Source: a virus
IMG/VR virus record: IMGVR_UViG_3300047457_000824
Span: 1-26,978 of that record
Strand: one strand, 5' to 3'
Length of the DNA: 26,978 nt
The notes under the pieces were generated by a model that saw only the letters and a program-made list of their open reading frames with translations, was not told the DNA's origin and made no database searches. A program made the position numbers and the translations under genes. Below are positions 12,737 through 19,435 of this stretch, one piece after another. Within the stretch, counting starts at the first letter, position 1. Each line of letters starts with the position of its first letter.

Positions 12737-12966
12737 TGGGATTTTTCAAAGATATTGAGATTGATGTCATTGACATGTATCACAGCGATGGCATGAAGGA
12801 GACTGAGATTGCCACTTCGCTGGGAATTTCTTTGACGCAGGTTCACGAGATTCTCGCAGCATATGATCGCCGCGATGATGATGCTGACGCTGATGAAGAA
12901 ATTGTCAGTTATGATGATCTGGTGTTTGATCCAGGTGATGTTGATTACAATGCGGAGCACTACTAA
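12736..12966 (+). CDS. Small acidic protein with a helix-turn-helix
   Basis: A 76-aa protein. DVIDMYHSDGMKETEIATSL followed by GISLTQVHEIL (about residues 10-41) reads as a helix-turn-helix of the sigma-region-4/LuxR sort: a helix, the turn around LGIS and a recognition helix. The C-terminal half is extremely acidic (RRDDDADADEEIVSYDDLVF) and would mimic nucleic acid charge or contact polymerase. It could be a small transcription modulator or inhibitor; that is inference. Start in a TAATG overlap, AAGGAG 12 bases upstream. Confidence 0.68.
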   Translation: MGFFKDIEIDVIDMYHSDGMKETEIATSLGISLTQVHEILAAYDRRDDDADADEEIVSYDDLVFDPGDVDYNAEHY

Positions 12967-13190
12967 TGACTGACATGGCAAGAATTGTTGAATTGAGCCG
13001 TCAACTCAAAGAGTTGGGTTGCGCTGTTGTAATCTTTACAGAGGAAGAACTGCGTGGCGTTCGTGCTGATTATGTTCAAGATCGTTTGATCGAACTTGGT
13101 TGGGATGTCATTGACACTCTTGCTCATGATATCGAGACAGAACGATTGGCTCCACCGACTGATGAGGATTGGAACTGGGCAATCAAATGA
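12966..13190 (+). CDS. Hypothetical small protein
   Basis: A 74-aa protein with GGAG (12955-12958) seven bases before the ATG, which overlaps the previous TAA by one base. The pattern LKELGCAVVIFTEEELRGVR looks like a beta-alpha unit, followed by YVQDRLIELGWDVIDTLAHD and an acidic tail ending DEDWNWAIK. No known family. The next small gene overlaps by 4 bases (ATGA). Confidence 0.65.
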   Translation: MTDMARIVELSRQLKELGCAVVIFTEEELRGVRADYVQDRLIELGWDVIDTLAHDIETERLAPPTDEDWNWAIK

Positions 13191-13297
13191 ATGATCCACA
13201 TTTGACATTCATCGTAGGCTTTCTTTTTGGTCTGATTGCAGGTATACTAGTCTGTATCCCAGCAAAACGAAAGGGGAGATATTATTATGATAAGTGA
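13187..13297 (+). CDS. 36-aa single-pass membrane microprotein
   Basis: A very short gene beginning in an ATGA overlap at 13187. The peptide is MNDPHLTFIVGFLFGLIAGI followed by LVCIPAKRKGRYYYDK. It has one hydrophobic helix of about 18 residues with glycine spacing (GFLFGLIAG) and a strongly basic tail, the N-out/C-in orientation predicted by the positive-inside rule. Phage single-helix proteins of this type often affect host membrane functions or superinfection. No homologue is recognised. The gene fills what would otherwise be a 96-base gap and its end overlaps the next start. Confidence 0.55.
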   Translation: MNDPHLTFIVGFLFGLIAGILVCIPAKRKGRYYYDK

Positions 13298-13508
13298 ATA
13301 TCGCCGTTCTATTCTTGCACCAAGGGCAAGAGTCCCGTTTGATGCGAGCAATCGCAAACATATGCTTGATTTTGCAAGGTTTGTGAAATATAATAGTTGG
13401 AGAGAAGGTTGCTCTTATTTCTTGGAAGATCCATACTCGGATATTCCTACGATGATTCGAGCCAAGATTGCTGATCATACTTTGTCTAAACTTGTGGAGA
13501 AAGTCTAA
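13287..13508 (+). CDS. Hypothetical small protein
   Basis: A 73-aa protein with an excellent GGGGAG ribosome site (13273-13278). It starts MISEYRRSILAPRARVPFDA and contains HMLDFARFVKYNSWREGCSY and IPTMIRAKIADHTLSKLVEK. Mixed helices, net basic. No known family. A possible internal promoter lies at 13366-13394. Confidence 0.65.
   Translation: MISEYRRSILAPRARVPFDASNRKHMLDFARFVKYNSWREGCSYFLEDPYSDIPTMIRAKIADHTLSKLVEKV
13366..13394 (+). promoter_or_regulatory. Candidate sigma70-type promoter inside a small gene
   Basis: TTGATT (13366-13371) and TATAAT (13389-13394, followed by AG) with a 17-base spacer. It sits inside the 13287-13508 gene and would serve the gene at 13508 and those after it. 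Support comes from sharing the TTG-N17-TATAATAG pattern with the stronger promoters in the window. Confidence 0.4.
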
Positions 13509-13696
13509 TGAGTGGAGGTGATTTTGAAGTGATGCCGAGAGGCACAATGGAAGAGTTGCGTGTGTTGCGCAAGTTTGTAAATGAAATGATTGCACTAACT
13601 GCAATTCATGACATGCCTGTGCCTTATGAAATGCGCGCAAAGATTAACGAAGTTAGTCGCTTCTATAACGAACATGTAGAAACTTATCCGCTATGA
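13508..13696 (+). CDS. Hypothetical small protein
   Basis: A 62-aa protein beginning in a TAATG overlap with GGAG about ten bases upstream. The main body is a long helix (MEELRVLRKFVNEMIALTAI) followed by MPVPYEMRAKINEVSRFYNE. Some phage small proteins with a similar helix-PVP-helix plan are known to me only as hypotheticals. No function assigned. Confidence 0.62.
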   Translation: MSGGDFEVMPRGTMEELRVLRKFVNEMIALTAIHDMPVPYEMRAKINEVSRFYNEHVETYPL

Positions 13697-14013
13697 TGAT
13701 CTATTGCGCTGCGCGTTTCAAACCCAAAAAGAAACGCAAAGCAAAAGGTGAAGTTGCTCGAAAGTATCGGCGCTCGGAAGCAGTTTCTGGTGTGTTGAGT
13801 ATTCCGAGTCTTTCATATGGACATCGTGTTGGTGCTGGCGATGCGCGAAAACTTGAGTCGTTGAACTCTGATCGTATCTTTACAGAAAAAAGAGAGAGCC
13901 TGAAATACACAGGCACTTTGGTGAGGGGTATTGCTACGATGCATAAATCGAACGCAGTACCAGTTATCAATGAAGAGCAGATGAAAGATATCTCGAGGAT
14001 GCGTCGCGGATGA
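13693..14013 (+). CDS. Hypothetical basic protein
   Basis: A 106-aa protein starting at 13693, or three bases later at a second ATG. The N-terminus is very basic (RFKPKKKRKAKGEVARKYRR), which suggests nucleic-acid or ribosome contact. The rest contains SIPSLSYGHRVGAGDARKLE and VRGIATMHKSNAVPVINEEQ, resembling hypothetical phage proteins with a conserved HKSN(A/L)VPV segment. No catalytic motif. It overlaps both neighbours by 4 bases. Confidence 0.68.
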   Translation: MMIYCAARFKPKKKRKAKGEVARKYRRSEAVSGVLSIPSLSYGHRVGAGDARKLESLNSDRIFTEKRESLKYTGTLVRGIATMHKSNAVPVINEEQMKDISRMRRG

Positions 14014-14177
14014 TCGGACGCATTCTCTGTTTCTTTGGTCTGCATAAATGGGAAGGATTGTGGCGAGAAAGCCGCTGCAGTTACTATCCCTTTGACATCC
14101 TTGTAAACAAAACTTGCAAACGATGCGGGAAAGTGGTTGTCCCGAAACAACCAAGTCGTCCATCTGATGAGGAATAA
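14010..14177 (+). CDS. 55-aa zinc-ribbon-like protein (DUF1660-like)
   Basis: A short gene starting in an ATGA overlap at 14010. The protein begins MIGRILCFFGLHKWEGLWRE and continues SRCSYYPFDILVNKTCKRCG, ending in a polar tail. The CFFGLHKW opening and terminal CKRCGK knuckle resemble the DUF1660 type of small prophage proteins (hydrophobic-Cys..GHKW...C..CG). Cysteines 36 and 39 plus His12 and Cys7 or Cys23 could bind zinc. Function unknown. Confidence 0.6.
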   Translation: MIGRILCFFGLHKWEGLWRESRCSYYPFDILVNKTCKRCGKVVVPKQPSRPSDEE

Positions 14178-14180
14178 TTT

Positions 14181-14390
14181 ATGAGTATTCGTTCAAAGGC
14201 TATTGTTGAAACGCTGAAGTCACTTGCATTTGTGACTGTTGTTGGTGTTGGTTGGTATATTCTTCTTGAGATTCTTGGTCTCCGATTGGGATTGATTCTC
14301 ATGCTTGTGAGCATGATGGGTTGGTTTGCTTGGTTGATATATGATTATTATGTCAACAAGTTTACCGTCGAAGAAAAGTTCAAACTTTGA
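14181..14390 (+). CDS. Small membrane protein, two transmembrane helices
   Basis: A 69-aa protein with a charged start (MSIRSKAIVETLKS), a first helix (LAFVTVVGVGWYILLEILGL), a short basic turn (LRLG) and a second helix (LILMLVSMMGWFAWLIYDYY), ending in a charged FTVEEKFKL tail. GAGGAA lies upstream of the ATG. Inner-membrane location with both ends cytoplasmic is likely. No family is recognised. The next gene starts inside this stop codon. Confidence 0.72.
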   Translation: MSIRSKAIVETLKSLAFVTVVGVGWYILLEILGLRLGLILMLVSMMGWFAWLIYDYYVNKFTVEEKFKL

Positions 14391-14572
14391 TCAGTCCCTG
14401 TAAAGGGATTTGCAAACTAGACACCCAACGTGAATATTGCGTTGGGTGTTTTCGCACAAAAGAAGAGATAACTGTTTGGACAAAGTTGCCTTTGTCAGAG
14501 CAGGAGCGTATAATAGAAGAATGCAGGCAACGTGAATATATACAACGTGATTCTCAAAATAATATTTTATAG
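14387..14572 (+). CDS. DUF1289 family protein
   Basis: A 61-aa protein with the DUF1289 signature: ISPCKGICKLDTQREYCVGC followed by FRTKEEITVW, with four cysteines (C5, C9, C18, C21) probably binding a metal, and then LPLSEQERIIEEC. The family is widespread in Proteobacteria, where its role is unknown. The only available start in frame is TTG at 14387, overlapping the previous TGA, because the conserved SPC motif begins at residue 3. This implies translational coupling to the membrane protein upstream. Likely acquired from a proteobacterial host. Confidence 0.8.
   Translation: MISPCKGICKLDTQREYCVGCFRTKEEITVWTKLPLSEQERIIEECRQREYIQRDSQNNIL
14486..14514 (+). promoter_or_regulatory. Candidate sigma70-type promoter before the gene at 14580
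   Basis: TTGCCT (14486-14491) and TATAAT (14509-14514, followed by AG) with a 17-base spacer, located inside the DUF1289 gene about 66 bases before the ATG at 14580. It shares the TTG-N17-TATAATAG pattern found at 446, 13366 and 22451. Confidence 0.48.
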
Positions 14573-14579
14573 GTGACTT

Positions 14580-15008
14580 ATGTCAAGAATGATATTTGAA
14601 TTTGAAGGTGAGATTTCTAGAGGTTCTTTTTATGATCGAAACTCTACAAAGTCTGTTACTATGCAGTTGAATGATGATGATCTGAGCGTCCATGAAATTC
14701 TAAATGAGTTTCAAAACTTTCTTTCTGCTGCTGGCTATAAATTTGAAGAAGGTGCAGAGTTGATCATTTCCAGTAAGAATGATGATTGGAATGATTCTTG
14801 GAGCACTGGCTCATGGAACGAAGAAGATGAAGTTAGAAGTAACCTTGATCTTGTTGATGCGCAGAAAAATTCAAAGTATAATTTCAGCGATGAAGAAGTC
14901 AACGCTGAAGTGATTCGAATTCGCGACAGCACTCCAGGATTGAGCGAGGAAGCATATGAACTTGCCGCATATCACAATCTTGCCAAGAAAGCAGACGAAG
15001 GAGTGTAA
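14580..15008 (+). CDS. Hypothetical acidic protein
   Basis: A 142-aa acidic protein. The first part (MIFEFEGEISRGSFYDRNST, TMQLNDDDLSVHEILNEFQN, FLSAAGYKF) looks like a small alpha/beta domain. The middle is an Asp/Glu/Trp/Ser-rich low-complexity stretch (KNDDWNDSWSTGSWNEEDEV), and the C-terminus is helical (SEEAYELAAYHNLAKKA). No family recognised. The start has a GGTGA site seven bases upstream. A basic 30-aa protein follows immediately. Confidence 0.68.
   Translation: MSRMIFEFEGEISRGSFYDRNSTKSVTMQLNDDDLSVHEILNEFQNFLSAAGYKFEEGAELIISSKNDDWNDSWSTGSWNEEDEVRSNLDLVDAQKNSKYNFSDEEVNAEVIRIRDSTPGLSEEAYELAAYHNLAKKADEGV
14854..14882 (+). promoter_or_regulatory. Weak candidate promoter before the 30-aa basic gene
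   Basis: TTGATG (14854-14859) and TATAAT (14877-14882) spaced by 17 bases inside the acidic protein gene. The -35 matches four of six positions. It would give a leader of about 120 bases to the gene at 15011. Confidence 0.27.
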
Positions 15009-15010
15009 TC

Positions 15011-15103
15011 ATGCCAGCCAAAACAGGAACAAAAGGTTTCGGAAAGGGTCGTGCTAAACTCGGTTCAAAGAAACGACAGGCTCGAAGAAAAAAGAAAAAG
15101 TAA
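15011..15103 (+). CDS. 30-aa highly basic microprotein
   Basis: A very short gene: ATG at 15011 with AAGGAG (14998-15003) seven bases upstream, and TAA at 15101. The product starts MPAKTGTKGFGKGRAKLGSK and ends KRQARRKKKK. Half of its residues are Lys or Arg and it lacks acidic residues, so it almost certainly binds RNA, DNA or an acidic protein if expressed. The strong ribosome site and tight packing (two-base gaps on both sides) argue it is real. It could be a ribosome- or nucleoid-directed host-takeover peptide, or a DNA-condensing peptide; both are speculation. Confidence 0.6.
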   Translation: MPAKTGTKGFGKGRAKLGSKKRQARRKKKK

Positions 15104-15105
15104 TT

Positions 15106-15594
15106 ATGAAGATCTCTATCGGTAAATATCCGAAGAAAGGTGAACAGAAAAAGTCTATTCGCATTGATCCATGGGATACATGGAACATGGCGCATACTCT
15201 TGCTGACATCATTCATCCGATGCTCAGGCAGTTGCATCAAACCAATCATGGTGCACCATTTACCGATGACGAAGATGTGCCTGAGCATCTTCGTTCTACT
15301 GCAGCCAAGCCCAAGAAGAACGAATGGGATACTGACTCCAATCACTTCAAGCGTTGGGATTGGATCATGAAAGAAATGATCTGGGCGTTTGGTGAACTTG
15401 CTAAAGATCGCGATCCTGACTTCTTCATCAAGAAGCCAAAGTACAAGTGGGTCAAGAAAGAAGGCACAGATTTCTCTGAGATGGTAACTGTGCGCGAAGG
15501 CGTCTACGATACAGAAAAAGCCAAAGCATACTATGCTCGCAAAAAGAATGCCTTCCGTTTGTTTGGTAAATACTACGAAAATCTTTGGGACTAA
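15106..15594 (+). CDS. Conserved hypothetical phage protein
   Basis: A 162-aa protein with KISIGKYPKKG at the start and the block IRIDPWDTWNMAHTLADIIH, then PMLRQLHQTNHGAP, EDVPEHLR and FKRWDWIMKEMIWAFGELAK. I recall this DxWDTW...HTLA.II.PML.QL...HG.P pattern as a widely conserved hypothetical of T4-like and other marine phages. The His/Asp/Trp-rich core may be an enzyme, but no reaction is known. The C-terminus is basic and aromatic. Function not assigned. Confidence 0.8.
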   Translation: MKISIGKYPKKGEQKKSIRIDPWDTWNMAHTLADIIHPMLRQLHQTNHGAPFTDDEDVPEHLRSTAAKPKKNEWDTDSNHFKRWDWIMKEMIWAFGELAKDRDPDFFIKKPKYKWVKKEGTDFSEMVTVREGVYDTEKAKAYYARKKNAFRLFGKYYENLWD

Positions 15595-15596
15595 TT

Positions 15597-16382
15597 ATGC
15601 AACCAGAAGTAAAAATTCATACAACAGTAAATGGCACAAGATATGCATTATTCACTCAACCAGAAATCATCTCTGATGAGATTAGAAAGAACAACTACTG
15701 GAATGTCTATAATTTAGAGATTGCCGATATTGTTCTGAGTGAAGTATCAAATAAAAGAGTTGTCGATGTTGGTGCTGGACTTGGTGGATTTACAGTTCCA
15801 CTTGCAATCAAATACATCAAGAAACACATTTTTGATTCGTTTGAACCAGTACCAGCGATCAATACACAACTCAATGCAAATGCATTATTGAATCGTCTTC
15901 ATAATGTTCGATGTCATAGAATTGGTGTCTATGATAAGAATGAAGTTGTTGAGCATCCAATATTTGATTTGGCTTCAACCAATCATGGCGGATTCTCATT
16001 TTTAGTAGATAGTTATACAAATCGAAGCATTCCAATTCCAAATGAAATCGATGTATCAGAACTGAGAATGCTTGATGACTTTCGTTTCGGTCAAGTTGGT
16101 CTGATCAAGATCACAGTGTCAGGGGCAGAACTTGAGGTTCTGCGTGGTGCTGAAAAAACAATCAATCAAAACGAGCAACCTGCATTGATAGTAGAATGCT
16201 GGAATGATGATTGGTATAATGAGAGAAAAAATAGCATGCTTGAATTGATCAAGCAGTATGGATACAAACAAGTGCTTGTTCGAAGGGGGTATATATTTGC
16301 ATTCAATAATGTTGACTTATCAAAACGTGTTGAAGCAAGAATGAATGAACAAATCCCTGGAAGCAGAGTTGTCTTCAAGTGA
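15597..16382 (+). CDS. FkbM-family SAM-dependent methyltransferase
   Basis: A 261-aa protein with the SAM-binding loop VVDVGAGLGGFT (55-66), the post-II acidic FEPVP motif (82-86) typical of FkbM methyltransferases, and LIKITVSGAELEVLRGAEKT, the family's (D/K)-x-EG.E..VL.G region. Here ITVSGAE replaces the usual ID.EG.E. FkbM enzymes O-methylate sugars or other small molecules. The start at 15597 is just after the previous stop; the TTG extension is unnecessary. It heads a five-gene block with two glycosyltransferase-like proteins and two further methyltransferases, pointing to glycan synthesis or modification. The next gene overlaps by four bases (GTGA). Confidence 0.82.
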   Translation: MQPEVKIHTTVNGTRYALFTQPEIISDEIRKNNYWNVYNLEIADIVLSEVSNKRVVDVGAGLGGFTVPLAIKYIKKHIFDSFEPVPAINTQLNANALLNRLHNVRCHRIGVYDKNEVVEHPIFDLASTNHGGFSFLVDSYTNRSIPIPNEIDVSELRMLDDFRFGQVGLIKITVSGAELEVLRGAEKTINQNEQPALIVECWNDDWYNERKNSMLELIKQYGYKQVLVRRGYIFAFNNVDLSKRVEARMNEQIPGSRVVFK

Positions 16383-17131
16383 AAGTTTCTGTTATAACAC
16401 CAACCACAGGCAACCCATATCTTGCAGAATGCATCGCATCAGTAAGAGCGCAAACATATCAAAATATCGAGCACATTGTAGTTGTTGATGGTAAAGAACG
16501 TTGGAGTAAGGCAGACGAAATTTTATTGGCTGCAGAATTTCCAAATGGAGTGAATGAGCATGTTTGCATTCTACCCTATCCTACAGGCACTAATCGTTAC
16601 AACGGTCACCGTGTGTATGGTGCTGCTACTTATTTCGCAGATGGCGATTATCATATTTGGTTAGATGATGACAATGTTCTTGAGCCAAATCATGTTGAAA
16701 GTCTCGTAAAAATTGTTCAAGAAAAGAAACTCGATTGGGCTTTTTCGTTTAGAAAGATTATAGATAAAGATAGCAATGTAATCTGTTTAGATGATTGTGA
16801 GAGTCTTGGTTTATGGCACTCTATTCTCAGCCCACAAGATTTCTTTGTTGACGTCAATTGTTATTTTGTCAAGAAAGAAGTGGCAGTGGGCATGAGCCCA
16901 GTTTGGTATCGCAAATTTCGCGAGCCAGGTCAGATGGAAATCGATCGAGCCATTGCATCAATACTAATGGGAAAACAAAACAATCTAAAGTATGATTGCA
17001 CTCGCGACTACACAGTAAAATATCGAGTTGGTAATACAGGACTCTCCGTTCAGGGAGAGTTTTTCCTTCGTGGAAACCAAGCGATGTTGCAATTGCATAA
17101 TAACAAACTACCGTGGAAGAATCATGGCTAA
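16379..17131 (+). CDS. Family 2 glycosyltransferase
   Basis: A 250-aa GT-A enzyme. VSVITPTTGNPYLAECIASV followed by RAQTYQNIEHIVVVDG (residues 3-38) is the classic nucleotide-sugar-binding start of GT2 enzymes, and DGDYHIWLDDDNVLEP (88-103) holds the metal-binding acidic motif (D96-D98). It probably transfers a sugar to a lipid, protein or glycan acceptor. The start is GTG at 16379, overlapping the FkbM stop; no ATG fits the conserved N-terminus. It overlaps the following methyltransferase by 8 bases. Confidence 0.85.
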   Translation: MKVSVITPTTGNPYLAECIASVRAQTYQNIEHIVVVDGKERWSKADEILLAAEFPNGVNEHVCILPYPTGTNRYNGHRVYGAATYFADGDYHIWLDDDNVLEPNHVESLVKIVQEKKLDWAFSFRKIIDKDSNVICLDDCESLGLWHSILSPQDFFVDVNCYFVKKEVAVGMSPVWYRKFREPGQMEIDRAIASILMGKQNNLKYDCTRDYTVKYRVGNTGLSVQGEFFLRGNQAMLQLHNNKLPWKNHG

Positions 17132-17765
17132 AACAATAAGCGATAAGATACATGGAATTGGAACTGACATCTTCCAAGATCTAGATATTCTGGAGAAAGA
17201 TACTCAGGGATGGTCAAGTACAGGAGAGAGTTTCAACGAAGCAATCAAAAAACTCAAACCCAAAACAATCATTGAAGTGGGGACTTGGAAAGGTGCCTCT
17301 GCCATAAACATGGCAAAACTTACTTTGGCTGAGGGCGTGAGTGATGTTGAACTTGAGATTGTTTGTGTTGACACATTTCTCGGCTCATATGAACACTATT
17401 GCACTATGGGAACATTTGATCTTCTAGAAACTAGAAAAAATGGTCGCCCAAAAATCTATGATCAATTCTTATCAAACATTTTTCATGAGAAACTACAAGA
17501 TGTGATTACGCCATTTCCAGTCGACTCTGGTAATGGTGCTCTTGCTTTGAAGGATTGGAATGTAAAAGCCGATTTGATTTATATCGATGCTGCTCATGAC
17601 TATGAATATGTAAAGATCGATTTGTTTCGATATTCAGAAGTTTTGAGAGAAGGTGGATATATGATCATCGACGATTGGCATCATAACCCAATCAAGACTG
17701 CTGCAAAAGAAGTGTTTGGTGATAAGGTTGTAGATTTTCATGGGAAGGCTGTATGGATCAAGTAA
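17124..17765 (+). CDS. Class I SAM-dependent methyltransferase (Methyltransf_24 type)
   Basis: A 213-aa protein with IIEVGTWKGASAINMAKL (49-66) as the SAM-binding loop, VCVDTFLGSYEHY as the post-II motif, and DLIYIDAAHDYEYVKIDLFR, the Asp-containing block characteristic of Methyltransf_24/CmcI-like enzymes, followed by GGYMIIDDW. The acceptor is unknown; linkage to glycosyltransferases suggests a sugar or polysaccharide. The start at 17124 is preceded by GGAAG and overlaps the glycosyltransferase stop. The longer reading frame upstream is a shadow. It overlaps its paralogue-like neighbour by 13 bases. Confidence 0.82.
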   Translation: MAKTISDKIHGIGTDIFQDLDILEKDTQGWSSTGESFNEAIKKLKPKTIIEVGTWKGASAINMAKLTLAEGVSDVELEIVCVDTFLGSYEHYCTMGTFDLLETRKNGRPKIYDQFLSNIFHEKLQDVITPFPVDSGNGALALKDWNVKADLIYIDAAHDYEYVKIDLFRYSEVLREGGYMIIDDWHHNPIKTAAKEVFGDKVVDFHGKAVWIK

Positions 17766-18544
17766 AAAAATATGTTGAGAGAGTCGAGTCTGCTCTCAAA
17801 TGCGCTAATGATAATCAGACAAAGTTGACAGAAAAGCAACTCAGTGAAGTCAAAGGATTATCTGGAAAGAAGATTAGAATTCTTCTAAATGAACTTGTGA
17901 AAGATGATACCAACTATCTAGAGGTTGGCACATTTACAGGCTCTACATTTATCAATGCAATGTATGGTAACAAACCGACATCTGCATTTGTCGTCGATTC
18001 ATTCTCGGCAAAAGATAGTTGGGAAATGGATATGAAAGTTGACGTTGAGTATTCTGGAATCAACGTCAAGAATGGATTATTTCTATATTTTCTAGACAAC
18101 TGCGAAGATAATGGCATCACAAACTTTACCTGCATACAAGGCGACTGTTTCGATCTTCTTCCGCCAGACAAGTTCGACATTCGTGATATCAACACGTATC
18201 TGTTCGATGCAGGACATACAAAAGAAGATCACACTCAAGCAATCACATACTATGTGAATTCTTTATCAGATGTATTCATTTATATTGTCGATGATTGGAA
18301 TACAGAAGCGGTCCGCGAAGGAACTCGATTGGGATTTGAATCGGCATATGTCAAAGTTCATAAAGAATGGGAAATATTCGGCAACACTCAAAAAGTAAAT
18401 GATGAAATTCACTATGATCCAGATTGGTGGAATGGCTATTATATTGCTGTCTGCGAAAAGCCATATGGATTTGTATATCCTGAAGAAGAAATTGATATCA
18501 AGCCTTTGTGGATGACAATTTCAGGAACTATTGGAGAAACATAA
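17753..18544 (+). CDS. Second class I SAM-dependent methyltransferase (Methyltransf_24-like)
   Basis: A 263-aa protein with YLEVGTFTGSTFINAMYG (55-72) as the SAM loop, FVVDSFSAKDSW as the second acidic motif, and TYLFDAGHTKEDHTQAITYY corresponding to the DAAHDY block of the preceding enzyme, then IYIVDDWN. The shared plan suggests distant relatedness between the two adjacent methyltransferases. A 45-residue N-terminal helix region precedes the fold and an extra tail follows. The acceptor is unknown. Its stop shares one base with the next ATG (TAATG). Confidence 0.78.
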   Translation: MDQVKKYVERVESALKCANDNQTKLTEKQLSEVKGLSGKKIRILLNELVKDDTNYLEVGTFTGSTFINAMYGNKPTSAFVVDSFSAKDSWEMDMKVDVEYSGINVKNGLFLYFLDNCEDNGITNFTCIQGDCFDLLPPDKFDIRDINTYLFDAGHTKEDHTQAITYYVNSLSDVFIYIVDDWNTEAVREGTRLGFESAYVKVHKEWEIFGNTQKVNDEIHYDPDWWNGYYIAVCEKPYGFVYPEEEIDIKPLWMTISGTIGET

Positions 18545-19236
18545 TGAACCCATGTATCGCATCTATATTCATGAACAATATTGATCAAAAACTTGTTGCT
18601 CTACAGAAACAAGTTGTTGAGAAATATAATGTATCAAAGATTCCACACTATCATGTATACACAGAGGCACCTCCTGGCTATACAATGGATAAACTTGTTG
18701 ATATGCTCGAACAAAAAGGGCATGATGCAATTATGTTCTTGGACATTGATTGTTTGCCTCTGGAAAATAATGCACTCAATTACTTTTTCGAAAGAGCATA
18801 TATGGGGAAGGTGATTGGCTCTGCACAACGAAGCAATCATATACAAAATGATCAACATGTTTTCTGCGCACCTCATAACGTAACATTCACTGTTGAGATG
18901 TATCGTAAACTTGGTAATCCGTCGTTTATGCCAAACTATCGTGGTGATGTTGCAGAAGAATTGACTTTTAGAGCCAGAGAGAGTAATATACCTATTGAGA
19001 TCTTGATGCCGTTGCATTATGATGCACCGCCAATTCGTATGGATTGGGAACCAAAAGATGCACCGCCATATTGGGATCTTGCTGATGGCATGCCGAAGTA
19101 TGGTATCGGTACAACGTTTGGTCTTACAAACGGAGATGGTACAACAATGGATTTGTTCTGGCATATGTACCAAAGTTTTCATCCAGGGCAAAATGAAAGA
19201 TTTACAAAGAAGTGTGAGGAATTACTCAATGGCTAA
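18544..19236 (+). CDS. Putative glycosyltransferase-like protein with a DxD motif
   Basis: A 230-aa protein. DAIMFLDIDCLPL (61-73) contains the D67-x-D69 motif after a hydrophobic strand, as in GT-A glycosyltransferases, and the region before it (KIPHYHVYTEAPPGYTMDKL) lacks a typical N-terminal P-x-(Y/F) sugar-binding start. The remainder (GDVAEELTFRARE and the His/Trp-rich C-terminus) could hold the acceptor site. It may glycosylate the same substrate as the GT2 enzyme at 16379. Family assignment is less certain than for that enzyme. The start shares a base with the previous stop. Confidence 0.6.
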   Translation: MNPCIASIFMNNIDQKLVALQKQVVEKYNVSKIPHYHVYTEAPPGYTMDKLVDMLEQKGHDAIMFLDIDCLPLENNALNYFFERAYMGKVIGSAQRSNHIQNDQHVFCAPHNVTFTVEMYRKLGNPSFMPNYRGDVAEELTFRARESNIPIEILMPLHYDAPPIRMDWEPKDAPPYWDLADGMPKYGIGTTFGLTNGDGTTMDLFWHMYQSFHPGQNERFTKKCEELLNG

Positions 19237-19435
19237 TCGTAGTGACTTTTTTAGTGCAAAACTTCCACGCAGCATCAAGCGCATGCTCACAATGGGTCAA
19301 GTGTATAACTTTACTGGTGATCAACATGCACGTGGTGATCTTCGTCGATCAATGATAAATGCTCACGCCAATCATGTTGGCTTCAAGATGAAGCGACATA
19401 ATACTGAAAATCGTGACGCAGGTGATAGTGAATAA
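19229..19435 (+). CDS. Conserved small phage protein
   Basis: A 68-aa basic protein beginning MANRSDFFSAKLPRSIKRML and containing HARGDLRRSMINAHANHVGF then KMKRHN. The pattern MANRSD(F/Y)F.AKLPR..KRML...H.RG..R..(M/I)..AHANH is one I recall from T4-like marine phages, without known function. Start at 19229 with GAGGA upstream, overlapping the previous stop by 8 bases. The longer frame upstream is a shadow of the glycosyltransferase gene. Confidence 0.75.
   Translation: MANRSDFFSAKLPRSIKRMLTMGQVYNFTGDQHARGDLRRSMINAHANHVGFKMKRHNTENRDAGDSE

Noticed and set aside
13202-13248. TTGACA (13202-13207) and TATACT (13243-13248) as one promoter
   Set aside because: The spacer is 35 bases, far outside the workable range; the TTGACA is explained by coding sequence of the 36-aa gene.
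18634-19191. 185-codon minus-strand open frame opposite the DxD protein gene
   Set aside because: His/Cys/Ile-rich antisense shadow of a well-supported + strand gene; no initiation signals.
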